Below, piece by piece: positions 8,551 through 16,429 of a stretch of DNA of 64,000 nt (position 1 is its first letter; each line of letters begins with the position of its first letter). The notes below the pieces were generated by a model, which made no database searches, was not told where the DNA came from, and saw nothing but the letters and a program-made list of their open reading frames with translations. Origin of the DNA: JARRLC01 sp050290865 (GTDB taxonomy: Bacteria; Pseudomonadota; Alphaproteobacteria; Rhizobiales; Rhodomicrobiaceae); NCBI GenBank assembly GCA_050290865.1, contig JBNKIW010000018.1:7621-71620 (forward strand), in the 5' to 3' direction. Both the position numbers and the translations under genes were made by a program.

Positions 8551-8855
8551 CAACTCCTCCTTAAGTGTCTGTGCCGGGCACGAATGTCGCGCATGGTCGC
8601 AGTCCAGCCGTTTCCTCTTCACTGAGGCTGATTTGCGCCCGAAGCGTGTATGACAGTTTTCTTGGTTCGCAACTGGGCGCGTCCCAGGTACGTCTTTTCA
8701 AATTAGCACATTTTAGGAATAATGAAAGCATTCGAATTTACGAATACAAAAATTTTCCGCCCCCGTCGTTGTGCACTGCACATAAGCTGGTGGTGGAGGC
8801 GTGAAAACCCTGTATTTAGGAGTATAAGACCGATGAGTGCAGTGCAGGAGGAAGC
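8551..8855. promoter_or_regulatory. Divergent control region of the dsr operon and the TauD-like unit
   Basis: This 305-base region has no convincing gene. Bases about 8695-8760 are markedly AT-rich compared with the rest of the window, as expected of a promoter. It contains an ATTC-N8-GAAT palindrome at 8730-8745, an 11-base palindrome GTGCACTGCAC at 8771-8781, and a related TGCAGTGCA at 8838-8846. I could not choose convincing -35/-10 hexamers for either direction. Confidence 0.7.
8730..8745. promoter_or_regulatory. Candidate ArsR-type (SqrR/BigR-like) sulfur-sensor operator
   Basis: The inverted repeat ATTC-N8-GAAT (arms extendable to ATTCG/CGAAT) lies 180 bases upstream of dsrA and 110 bases upstream of the TauD-like gene. 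The same half-sites and spacing are described for SqrR/BigR-type persulfide-sensing ArsR repressors in Alphaproteobacteria. Seen: the exact palindrome in an AT-rich promoter region. Inferred: control of dsr by such a repressor, whose gene is not in the window. Confidence 0.5.
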
Positions 8856-9797
8856 ATGAACAGCGCGATTTTGTCGCACGCGGCAACGGGCGGTGCCCGC
8901 CTTTGGCCGATAGCCGGACCGTTCAGCCTCGATGACGAATCGGCCTATGCGCCCTGGCGCGAGGAGAAGCTCGCCGCCTATCCGCGTACGGTGGAGGAAC
9001 TCCTGAGCGGTTTCGCCGATCTGTCGCGGCCCAGCGAAGATGAGCGCGCCGCCGTGATTGCCCTGTGCGCACGCGCCAACATGGCCGTCTACCGCACGAG
9101 CGCCCTGGGCAAAGACGCTGACGCCGTCCGCCCTGCCCTGCGCTCGCTCGGCGAGGCTCTGGGCCTGCGCGCCGTCGAGGATCACCGTTCTGCCGAGGCC
9201 GACGGCATCGTCGCCATCGAGGTTGCGGAGGGCGGCAGGCGGCTCGGCTACATCCCCTACACGACGCGGCCCATCAGCTGGCACACCGACGGCTATTACA
9301 ACTATCACGGCGCGTCGAACTCGGTGCAGGCCATGCTGCTGCATTGCGTGCGCGATGCGCCCGAGGGCGGCGTCAACGCGCTGCTCGACCACGAGATCGC
9401 CTATATCCGCCTGCGCGACCGCGATCCGGCTTTCATCGCCGCGCTGATGCATCCGGAGGCGATGACGATACCCGAGGGCGAGGAAGCGCAGGGCCGCGTG
9501 CGTCCTCCCAACACCGGCCCCGTGTTTTTCATCGAGCCGTCGCGCGGCGCGCTGGTGATGCGGTACACGGCGCGGAAGCGTCACATTGCGTGGCGCGACG
9601 ACACGGTGACGCGCGCGGCTGTGGCGGCTCTGGAGGAGATCCTGGAGAGCGATCCGCTGATCCTGCGCCACAAGATGCAGCCGGGCGAGGGCCTGATCTG
9701 CAACAATGTGCTGCACACGCGCACGGGGTTCGAGAATGGCGAGGGCGGCGGACGGCTTCTCTATCGCGTGCGCTACCACGACCGCATCCGCGATTGA
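8856..9797 (+). CDS. TauD/TfdA-like Fe(II)/2-oxoglutarate dioxygenase family protein
   Basis: A 313-residue protein with the double-stranded beta-helix iron site: His143 and Asp145 (WHTDG), a distal His287 (VLHTRTGF) and a following Arg near 304 (YRVRYHD) for 2-oxoglutarate. It belongs broadly with TauD and gamma-butyrobetaine hydroxylase proteins; the substrate is unknown. A strong AGGAGG lies upstream of the ATG at 8856. It is divergent from dsrA and leads a three-gene unit. The position suggests a role in organosulfur or sulfonate use feeding the Dsr pathway, but that is inference from neighbourhood only. Confidence 0.8.
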   Translation: MNSAILSHAATGGARLWPIAGPFSLDDESAYAPWREEKLAAYPRTVEELLSGFADLSRPSEDERAAVIALCARANMAVYRTSALGKDADAVRPALRSLGEALGLRAVEDHRSAEADGIVAIEVAEGGRRLGYIPYTTRPISWHTDGYYNYHGASNSVQAMLLHCVRDAPEGGVNALLDHEIAYIRLRDRDPAFIAALMHPEAMTIPEGEEAQGRVRPPNTGPVFFIEPSRGALVMRYTARKRHIAWRDDTVTRAAVAALEEILESDPLILRHKMQPGEGLICNNVLHTRTGFENGEGGGRLLYRVRYHDRIRD

Positions 9798-9854
9798 CTG
9801 CCCGGCCGGACATCACTTTATTCATGACCAGGAAACAACGACCAGGAACGGCCA

Positions 9855-10073
9855 ATGGACCATACGACAGTTCAAATCAGCGATCTCATGCTCTCTCACC
9901 CCGACGTCACCTCGTTTCACGACCTCAAGGAACTGGCGAAGAAGGCCGCGCGGGCGGGCGCCGTCAATCTGTCTTTCGATCTCAAGCCGGAATATCAGGA
10001 TACGCCGCGCGACTGGCGCGAGCAGCTCGAAATCGCATTCACGTCGGTGCCCGGCGGCAGCATGCGGCGATAG
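9855..10073 (+). CDS. Small conserved-looking protein in the dsr-adjacent unit, unknown function
   Basis: A 72-residue soluble protein with no signal peptide and no cysteine. It starts 57 bases after the TauD-like gene, with GGAA upstream of the ATG. The sequence alternates acidic and basic residues, with a central ELAKKAARAGAVNLSFDL segment, and looks like a small alpha/beta domain. I do not recognise a family. Regular codon use, a ribosome-binding site and the operon position support it as a real gene. Confidence 0.65.
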   Translation: MDHTTVQISDLMLSHPDVTSFHDLKELAKKAARAGAVNLSFDLKPEYQDTPRDWREQLEIAFTSVPGGSMRR

Positions 10074-10082
10074 GGGGCGGTC

Positions 10083-10319
10083 ATGACGGACGAAACCAAA
10101 GAGCGGCTGGCAACGATCACCGCACCTTACGGACGCGAAGTGCGCCTCGACGACCTGCGCTTCGACAGCGGCATGAGGCTTCTGCGTGTCGTCATTCGCG
10201 AGGGCACACGGATTACCCAGCTCGATATCGACGCCGACACGGCGGAAACCTGGGCGGATGCCATGAAAGCGTGGGCGGCAACCGTCCCGCAATCGCCACC
10301 GCCCGCGGCACAGGAATAA
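10083..10319 (+). CDS. Small protein in the dsr-adjacent unit, unknown function
   Basis: A 78-residue soluble protein starting nine bases after the preceding small gene, with GGGGCGG before the ATG. The core reads as beta strands followed by a helix (ATITAPYGREVRLDDL, LRVVIREG, TAETWADAMKAWA). No catalytic motif is visible. I recall similar short proteins beside sulfur-oxidation genes but cannot name the family with confidence. It is probably co-transcribed with the TauD-like gene. Confidence 0.65.
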   Translation: MTDETKERLATITAPYGREVRLDDLRFDSGMRLLRVVIREGTRITQLDIDADTAETWADAMKAWAATVPQSPPPAAQE

Positions 10320-10332
10320 CGGCGCGCGTCGG

Positions 10333-11241
10333 TCAGGCGTCTTCCCCGGTCCCCGGCACGCGGTAGCTTGCCCATGGCGGCTGTCTCAGTGTCAGCACCG
10401 CGCCCCCCGCACAGAAGGGAACCTCCTGGCTCAGCGCTTCGGCGGCACGGTCCAGCCGGACGATGGCGATCCCCTTCGTCCCGATGACCGATCCAAGTCT
10501 GCCCACCGGCAGGTCGCTGGCGACGATTTCACAGCCAGGCTGCGGCGCGCCGCCTCCCGGCACCTCCGCCAGTTCGACGGCAGCCAGCCGCGTCTTCGGC
10601 GTGCCGAGGTGATGCATGCGCGACACCACCTCCTGCCCGACATAGCATCCCTTTTCGAAATCGACCCCGTGGAGTTCGTCGAGCCCCACGTCATGTGGCA
10701 GGGCCTCGCCATAGACGTAGTCGAGCCCTCCTTGCGGAACGGCCAGAGCGACGCGGTGCGCCTCGTAGGCAGCCTCGCCGGCGTGGCTGGCACCGAGCTG
10801 CGCGGCCAGATGCTCAGCGTCCCCCGCTCCGGCGATGAACCGGCTGCCGAGCGCCGCATAACGTGGATCGGTATAGGCAGCGATGTCCTCGGTGTTCTGA
10901 ACGGCGGCACATTCGCCCCAGCGAGCGACCACCATCAGCGTGTCAGAGCGATCCGCGATGGTGATCTTCGCCCGTAATTTGTACACGGACAGCCGCTTCA
11001 CGAGGTCCGCCGCCTGAGCCTTGGCGCAATCAAGCCAGTAGTCCTGCTTGCCGCGCCGGATAACAAAAAAATCGAAAAGGATTCTGCCCTGCGGCGTCAG
11101 CAGTGCCGCAAATACGGCGTCGCCCAGACGTTCCAGTTCCACGTCATTGGTCACGAGGTCCTGGAGAAACTCCGTGGCATCCGGCCCTTCGACCACAACG
11201 ATGCCTCGATCCGGCAGCACGGCCGCCCAGCACTCGGTCAT
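10333..11241 (-). CDS. ygfZ: YgfZ/GcvT-like folate-binding protein for Fe-S cluster assembly
   Basis: A protein of about 302 residues with the aminomethyltransferase fold. The signature KGCYVGQE with its cysteine is intact near residue 200, which defines YgfZ/IBA57 proteins needed for maturation or repair of certain [4Fe-4S] enzymes such as MiaB and RimO, both encoded in this window. The start at 11241 (MTECWAAVL) aligns best with the family; an upstream ATG at 11265 is possible. It follows fabI in the same direction. Confidence 0.9.
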   Translation of the reverse strand: MTECWAAVLPDRGIVVVEGPDATEFLQDLVTNDVELERLGDAVFAALLTPQGRILFDFFVIRRGKQDYWLDCAKAQAADLVKRLSVYKLRAKITIADRSDTLMVVARWGECAAVQNTEDIAAYTDPRYAALGSRFIAGAGDAEHLAAQLGASHAGEAAYEAHRVALAVPQGGLDYVYGEALPHDVGLDELHGVDFEKGCYVGQEVVSRMHHLGTPKTRLAAVELAEVPGGGAPQPGCEIVASDLPVGRLGSVIGTKGIAIVRLDRAAEALSQEVPFCAGGAVLTLRQPPWASYRVPGTGEDA

Positions 11242-11362
11242 GAGTTCGTTCCCGATCTCCTCCATCACATAGCTATGCGGGAAAAGTGCGCGGGACGCAA
11301 TTCGGGAGAGGCGGATTGACGCCGGGAAAAGGTGCCTGCCCGCTGTTTTTTTAGACCGGACG

Positions 11363-12136
11363 TCAGGCGACGATGTTGTAGCCTGCATCGATATATTCGA
11401 TATTACCGGTGAGCGCGGCCGCAGCATCGCTGACCAGGAATGCCGCAACAGCCCCCACATCCTCGATACTGACGAGCTTGTTCTCCGGCGCGCGAGCCCT
11501 CGCCTGCTCCATCAGAGAGTCGAAACGGGAAATGCCGGAAGCCGCACGCGTCTTCAGGGGTCCGGGCGAAAGCGCATGGACCCGGATATGCTCGCCCCCG
11601 AGTTCGGCAGCGAGATAGCGCACCGAGCTCTCCAGTGCGGCCTTCACCGGCCCCATGAGATTGTAGTTCTCGACGACCTTGCCCGAGCCGTAAAAGGTAA
11701 CGGTGAGCAGGCACCCGCCCCTTTTCATCAGCGGTTCGGCGAGCCGCGCCATGCGGATGAAGGAATGGCAGGAGACGTCCATGGCCATCATGAAGCCGTC
11801 GCGCGAGCAGTCCACCACACGGCCATGCAGATCCTCGCGCGGCGCGAAGGCGATGGAGTGCAGGAGGAAATCGAGCGTACCCCATTGCCGCTCGATGGCA
11901 TGGAACGCCGTTTCGAGCGCGCCTTCCTCGCGGACGTCACAGGGAACGATGATCGGCGCGCCCAGTTCCTCGGCGAGCGGGCGGACATGGGGCTCCGATT
12001 TTTCGTTCAGATAGGTGATGGCAAGTTCGGCGCCCGCATTGCGAAACGCCTGGGCGCAGCCAAAAGCGATGCTCGAACGATTGGCGATGCCGGCCACGAG
12101 GCCTTTTTTACCCTTGAGGAACTGGTAGTCTGACAT
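11363..12136 (-). CDS. fabI: Enoyl-[acyl-carrier-protein] reductase (NADH) FabI
   Basis: A 257-residue short-chain dehydrogenase. Active-site residues Tyr149, Tyr158 and Lys165 (YNLMGPVK) follow the FabI Tyr-x6-Lys pattern, with the N-terminal GKKGLVAGIANRSSIA cofactor loop and the SPGPLKTRAASGI segment of the substrate lid. It reduces trans-2-enoyl-ACP in fatty acid elongation. The ATG at 12136 is preceded by GGAG and the protein starts like other FabI; an open upstream extension is not needed. Confidence 0.95.
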   Translation of the reverse strand: MSDYQFLKGKKGLVAGIANRSSIAFGCAQAFRNAGAELAITYLNEKSEPHVRPLAEELGAPIIVPCDVREEGALETAFHAIERQWGTLDFLLHSIAFAPREDLHGRVVDCSRDGFMMAMDVSCHSFIRMARLAEPLMKRGGCLLTVTFYGSGKVVENYNLMGPVKAALESSVRYLAAELGGEHIRVHALSPGPLKTRAASGISRFDSLMEQARARAPENKLVSIEDVGAVAAFLVSDAAAALTGNIEYIDAGYNIVA

Positions 12137-12393
12137 GGTTTGCTCCGGCAGCCACTGCGCGTGAGACGGCGCGGTGATTGGAACGGATGCTATCGGAGGC
12201 AGGTGAAATTTCTGTTCAGGATGATGCACGAGGCCGCCTTGAACACCCGCACAGGGCGCGAAGGGGCGGAAGGCGCTGGCAAATCCTGACATGGCCAGTC
12301 CCCCGCCGGCGGCGGCAACCGCTTGCGGAAAAGCTTGGCAGCCAGCCGCTATCCTCTTGAATGCGCAGGGCCGCTTTGTGTAAAGCTCAGGGC

Positions 12394-15300
12394 ATGAGAG
12401 CTATCGTGACGGCACTCCTCCTGCTCTGCATGTCACTGCCTGCGCTGGCGCAGGAGAACAGCAGCCGCTGGTTCGGGGTCAAGGTGAGGGATGTCACCGC
12501 AACCGAAGCCGACGCGCTCGGCTGGGATGATACGCACGGGGCGCGCGTCCTGGCCGTCAAGTCGGGCAGTCCGGCGGCGGCGGCGGGCGTGCTGCGAGGC
12601 GATGTTCTCGTCCTGCTCGACGGCGTCGAAATCGCGAATGCCACCAGCTTCAACCAGGCGCTCGCGAAGAGGGAGACGACCGCCCCTTTCCGGCTGACCG
12701 TCCGCCGTGGCGCACGCCAGAAGCGCCTGAGGAGGGGGGGCGCCGCCGCACGGCCGTGGCAGGCTACGACCACGCCAAAACATGGCGGAACAGGACCGCG
12801 CAGCGCGGGAACCCCAGCCCCGAAACACCCCCTGCTCGTCCTCGACACCGGCGGTCACGCGGCGCCGATCAGTGGCATCGCTTTCGCAGCGAACGGCAGA
12901 CACCTTGTTACGGCCTCCACCGACAAGACCATCCGCGTCTGGGATGTCGCCCGCGCCCGAACCATGCGGACCATCCGCGGCGAAATCTGGCCGGGCCATG
13001 CCGGCGAGGTTCTCGCCATTGCGCTGTCGCCCAACGGCAAGTGGCTGGCCGTGGGAGGATGGATGCAGAGCCCCGGTGAACCGCGACACCATATCCGCCT
13101 CTATGATTTCGCCACCGGCCGTCTCGCCGCGCTTCTGAAGGGGCATGACGAGCCTGTCCGCGCCCTGGCCTTCTCACCTGACGGCGCGCAGCTGATTTCT
13201 GGCAGTGACGACCAGACGGCCATCATCTGGCAGGTCGCCACCGGCAATATCGCGCACCGCCTGCGCGGACACGGAAAGGCGATCTCCGGGGTCGCCTTCA
13301 CACCCGATGGACGACGCGTCGTGACCGCCTCACTGGATCACGATCTGCGGCTGTGGCGAGCCGCGGGCGGCAGACAAATCGCACGGATGCAGGGCCACGG
13401 CGGCAACGTTCTCAGCCTCGCAGTCGCGCCAGACGGAACCATCGCCTCGGGCGACGACGGCGGCGTCATCCGCCTTTGGGACGGCCAGACCGGCGCCTTC
13501 AAAAAGGAATTCGCGAAACAGCCCGCCCCTGTCCGCAGCCTCGCTTTCGCCCCCGACGGGACGCTCCTTCTGGCCAGCGCAGGCGACAGCCAGGGGCGCC
13601 CCGCGACCACGGTTTACGAGGTTGCCCGTGGCCGCGAGGCCGCCGTCTATCGCGGTCATGACGGTATCGTCACCGCCGCGGCTATCAGCCCGAACGGGCG
13701 CTGGGCCGCGACCGCTGGTGAAAAAGCCAGGGAAATCCACATCTGGAACATCGGAACCGGCAAGCGCGCCCTTGATCCCGGAAAGAAGCCGCTGACGCTC
13801 GGCGGGATGGCGCGCCCGGTGGGGGCGGTCGCCTTCTCATTGGACGGGAGGCATATCGCCTGGGGGCACTCACTGCCGGGCAATACCGGGGGGCAGCCCG
13901 CGCTTCAGCACACCCTCAGGCTCGCAGCGCTGGAAACCGGCGCTTCGGGGCCGCAAGCGCTTGACGCAACGGCAGCGGCCACCTTCGCCGGCGCGGCAAC
14001 CGAACGCAACGGCTGGTCACTCAGGGTCCGTAAGGGCGGCACGGGCCGGAACGCCATTCTCGATATCGTGCACAACGGACAGACCGCCGCCTCCATCAAG
14101 CGCGATGCCGCAAGCGGGCGCGGCCATCTCAGCGACACGTTCACGCCCGACGGCGAATCCGTGATCTCCGGTGGCCACGACGGTACGCTCACGGCATATA
14201 CGCTTGGCGGTGAGAGGCTCGGGTCTTTCACGGGACATGAGGGCGACGTGCGCGCGGTCGCAGCTTCGCCCGACGGCCGCTATCTCCTTTCCGGCGGCGA
14301 AGACGGGACGGTGCGTCTGTGGAACCTGAAGACGCGCAGCCTCCTGGCCACCCTGCTCCGCGCGCGGGACGGCGAATGGGCGATGTGGACGCCCCACGGC
14401 TATTATGCCGGGTCGGGCGCGGGCAGCGCTCTGTTCGGCTGGCACGTCAACCGTGGACCGGCGAACGCCGCCGAATTCTCCTCCGCCGGACAGATGCGCC
14501 GCTCGCTGCACCGGCCCGACGCCGTGGCGCGCACCATCGCGCTCGGCTCGGAAGACGCCGCCCTGCGCGCCCTCGCCGTGCGGGGCTTCAAGCCGGACAA
14601 ACTCGGCACGCGGGCGTTGCCGCGCTTTGCCGTGCTGGCTCCCGCGGACGGCGCAACCGTCAATACCGGCAGCGCGACGCTCCGCTTGCTGCTGGAGGCC
14701 ACCCCCGATCCCATCCGTGAACTGCGCGTCCGTGTCAATGGCCGGATGATTGTCAGCGTTCCTCCGAATGCCGGAAAGGCGTTCGCCGCGGGACCGCTGG
14801 CCGTGAAGGCCGACCTCGCCGAAGGACACAACGACGTGACCGTCATCGCCGCGAGCGACGTTGGCGAAACGACGCAAACACGCACGGTCTTCCACCATGG
14901 CCGGGGCGATCTCGACAAGCGCGGCACGCTCTACGTGGTGGCGGTCGGCGTCGATGAATATCCCGGCCTCAAGGGCAGTTGCACCGCCATCGCCGGAGCG
15001 CCGGACTGCGATCTTCACTTCGCGGGCAGCGACGCCGCCTCCTTCGCGGAGGCAGTGAAGAAAGGGTTGGGACCGCGGCATCGCAAAGTGGTGCGCCGCG
15101 TCCTGCGCGCTGGCAAGAAGGCCGACGGCCCGCCGGATCGTGACGCAATTCTCCGCGCATTCAAGCTGCTGCGGACTGCCAGACCGAACGACACGGTCGC
15201 CGTTTATCTGGCGGGGCGCGGCCTCTCGAAAGGGCTGAGCTACCGGTTCCTGCCGGGCAACGCCACGCTCGAAAACGGACGGCCGCGACCGGGCTCCGTC

Positions 15301-15690
15301 GTGTCCTGGTTCGAGATCCGGGAAGCCATGGACAGCGCGCGCGGGCGCCGCTTCCTGTTCCTCGACACCTTCCGCTCAGGCAAGGTGTTCAACCCGCGCC
15401 TTGACAGCGACGTCTATCACGCCGGGATCATCACCTATACGTCGGCGCGCAATGGGCAGCAGGCTGTGGTGAACAAGAAGACCGGGCACGGCCTGTTCGC
15501 CGCCGCCATCGTCGCCGGACTGCACGGCGCCGCCGATCACAACCAGGACAAGCTGATCCGTGCCGACGAACTGGGCGGCTTCGTCAAACAGACGGTGATG
15601 GAACATGCTGCCGCGCTGCGCCGCGCGCAGGAGCCACGCATGTATCTCGGCAGGGATAGCGGCAACGTGCTTCTGCTGCGCTTGAAGTGA
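12394..15690 (+). CDS. Secreted PDZ-WD40 protein with a degenerate caspase-like domain
   Basis: A protein of about 1098 residues. Order: signal peptide (MRAIVTALLLLCMSLPALA); PDZ domain to about residue 115; roughly eleven WD40 blades (repeated GH..V..LAFSPDG and WD/WN motifs) to about 660; an EWAMWTPHGYYAGS linker; an Ig-like region; and a C-terminal caspase-fold (C14) domain from about 845. In active relatives the catalytic pair sits in AGHG and D-x-C-x-S-G. Here these read AGRG (Arg942) and DTFRSG (Phe993), so both catalytic residues are lost. The start at 12394 gives a proper signal peptide; an upstream ATG at 12361 has no ribosome-binding site. It is probably a periplasmic scaffold or pseudoenzyme. 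Confidence 0.85.
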   Translation: MRAIVTALLLLCMSLPALAQENSSRWFGVKVRDVTATEADALGWDDTHGARVLAVKSGSPAAAAGVLRGDVLVLLDGVEIANATSFNQALAKRETTAPFRLTVRRGARQKRLRRGGAAARPWQATTTPKHGGTGPRSAGTPAPKHPLLVLDTGGHAAPISGIAFAANGRHLVTASTDKTIRVWDVARARTMRTIRGEIWPGHAGEVLAIALSPNGKWLAVGGWMQSPGEPRHHIRLYDFATGRLAALLKGHDEPVRALAFSPDGAQLISGSDDQTAIIWQVATGNIAHRLRGHGKAISGVAFTPDGRRVVTASLDHDLRLWRAAGGRQIARMQGHGGNVLSLAVAPDGTIASGDDGGVIRLWDGQTGAFKKEFAKQPAPVRSLAFAPDGTLLLASAGDSQGRPATTVYEVARGREAAVYRGHDGIVTAAAISPNGRWAATAGEKAREIHIWNIGTGKRALDPGKKPLTLGGMARPVGAVAFSLDGRHIAWGHSLPGNTGGQPALQHTLRLAALETGASGPQALDATAAATFAGAATERNGWSLRVRKGGTGRNAILDIVHNGQTAASIKRDAASGRGHLSDTFTPDGESVISGGHDGTLTAYTLGGERLGSFTGHEGDVRAVAASPDGRYLLSGGEDGTVRLWNLKTRSLLATLLRARDGEWAMWTPHGYYAGSGAGSALFGWHVNRGPANAAEFSSAGQMRRSLHRPDAVARTIALGSEDAALRALAVRGFKPDKLGTRALPRFAVLAPADGATVNTGSATLRLLLEATPDPIRELRVRVNGRMIVSVPPNAGKAFAAGPLAVKADLAEGHNDVTVIAASDVGETTQTRTVFHHGRGDLDKRGTLYVVAVGVDEYPGLKGSCTAIAGAPDCDLHFAGSDAASFAEAVKKGLGPRHRKVVRRVLRAGKKADGPPDRDAILRAFKLLRTARPNDTVAVYLAGRGLSKGLSYRFLPGNATLENGRPRPGSVVSWFEIREAMDSARGRRFLFLDTFRSGKVFNPRLDSDVYHAGIITYTSARNGQQAVVNKKTGHGLFAAAIVAGLHGAADHNQDKLIRADELGGFVKQTVMEHAAALRRAQEPRMYLGRDSGNVLLLRLK

Positions 15691-15724
15691 CTGCGGGCGG
15701 GGGGCCGGTGCGCGCTACGCAGCG

Positions 15725-15758
15725 AAAAAAAACGGAACCGGCCACAAGGGCCGGCTCC
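15725..15758 (-). terminator. Intrinsic terminator, minus strand
   Basis: On the minus strand a hairpin (arms 15749-15758 and 15734-15743, GC-rich core GGCCGG/CCGGCC, one mismatch, 5-base loop) is followed after one base by eight Ts (plus-strand A run 15725-15732). The T run is on the wrong side for the PDZ-WD40 gene that ends at 15690 on the plus strand, so it terminates a minus-strand transcript coming from the 15760-16300 region. Confidence 0.8.
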
Positions 15759-15819
15759 CGATTCCTGCCAGCCTTGGCGTACTCGTCGTGCGCCAGGGCT
15801 GAGCAACGCATGATTACTC

Positions 15820-15996
15820 TCAAAGACTCGGCGGATGCAGGTATTGTCTTCGTTCGAATTCAATAGGCTCCGCGGACAAGGTTTTAAAACGCAGTACGCA
15901 GGTTTCTTGATGCTGTCGAAGTTGCTCGCGATACTCATAGAGAAGTTTACGTTCCTGTCCCAACGCTACGCTGCCTGAGGACAAGTTATTCAGCAT
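15820..15996 (-). CDS. Probable small protein, 58 residues, unknown function
   Basis: The reading frame begins ATG at 15996 with GGAG seven bases upstream and ends TGA at 15820, about 60 bases before an intrinsic terminator on the same strand. The product is soluble and highly charged: a central helix-prone stretch rich in Glu, Arg, Gln and Tyr (QERKLLYEYREQLRQHQE), one cysteine, and a C-terminal HPPSL. Base composition is less GC-rich than the neighbouring genes, and codons such as TTG, CTT and TTT are more frequent. I recognise no family. A non-coding RNA covering the same stretch is the main alternative. Confidence 0.55.
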   Translation of the reverse strand: MLNNLSSGSVALGQERKLLYEYREQLRQHQETCVLRFKTLSAEPIEFERRQYLHPPSL

Positions 15997-16429
15997 CGCA
16001 TCGCTCCATTACCTGGAAAAGCCGCTTTGGAACCTTTTCTTGCGAAGGGCCTCGCCACGGCAGTCTTGAGAGCCTCGCGGCTCCCGCTCCATGCGCCAGC
16101 GCAGCAACGCCTGAGGACATGAAAAGACGACCGGTCCCGAAGTCTCCCCGGTCCGTCCGCCTCGCTTCATGGTTCATGGCTTGCCCCGTGCCGCATCTCC
16201 GGGGCACCTGATCGGCGCCCGGAACATCGGTTCATCCGGCGATTTCCGGCGGCCTGCGCCGCCCCATCACCCCGCTTGTTGCGTCGGATGAAACTGAATC
16301 AATTTACTACGATTCGAATTTTCTGTGGACAACGTTAACGGAACGTTAATGGCGCGCCGCCCTGCGGCTTGTCCGCATGCCGTCCAGAGAGTATGCGCAG
16401 GGCCGCTCAATCGCCGCGCGGGGGCGATG
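15997..16429. other. Intergenic stretch with an AT-rich island
   Basis: I see no convincing gene here. Short overlapping frames on the minus strand (for example ending at 15986) lack ribosome-binding sites. Bases about 16285-16350 form an AT-rich island holding a CtrA box, a near-consensus DnaA box TGTGGACAA (16324-16332), and on the minus strand TTGTCC and TAGTAA spaced by 17 bases, which could be a promoter for the small gene at 15996. Confidence 0.5.
16335..16349. promoter_or_regulatory. CtrA-binding site, full consensus
   Basis: TTAA-N7-TTAA is exact, embedded in two tandem 11-base repeats (16331-16341 and 16342-16352) that differ at one base. This is the recognition sequence of CtrA, the response regulator downstream of CckA, which is encoded in this window. 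It lies next to a possible minus-strand -35 element (16327-16332), the usual place for CtrA to activate. Binding is inferred. Confidence 0.6.

Noticed and set aside
8833..8859. Eight-codon upstream frame ending in an ATGA overlap with the TauD-like gene
   Set aside because: It contains the ribosome-binding site of the real gene and is short enough to occur by chance; no own ribosome-binding site is seen.
15986..16207. 73-codon minus-strand frame overlapping the start of the small 58-residue gene
   Set aside because: It needs a GTG start without a ribosome-binding site, and its sequence is Arg/Gly/Ala-rich with no domain character.
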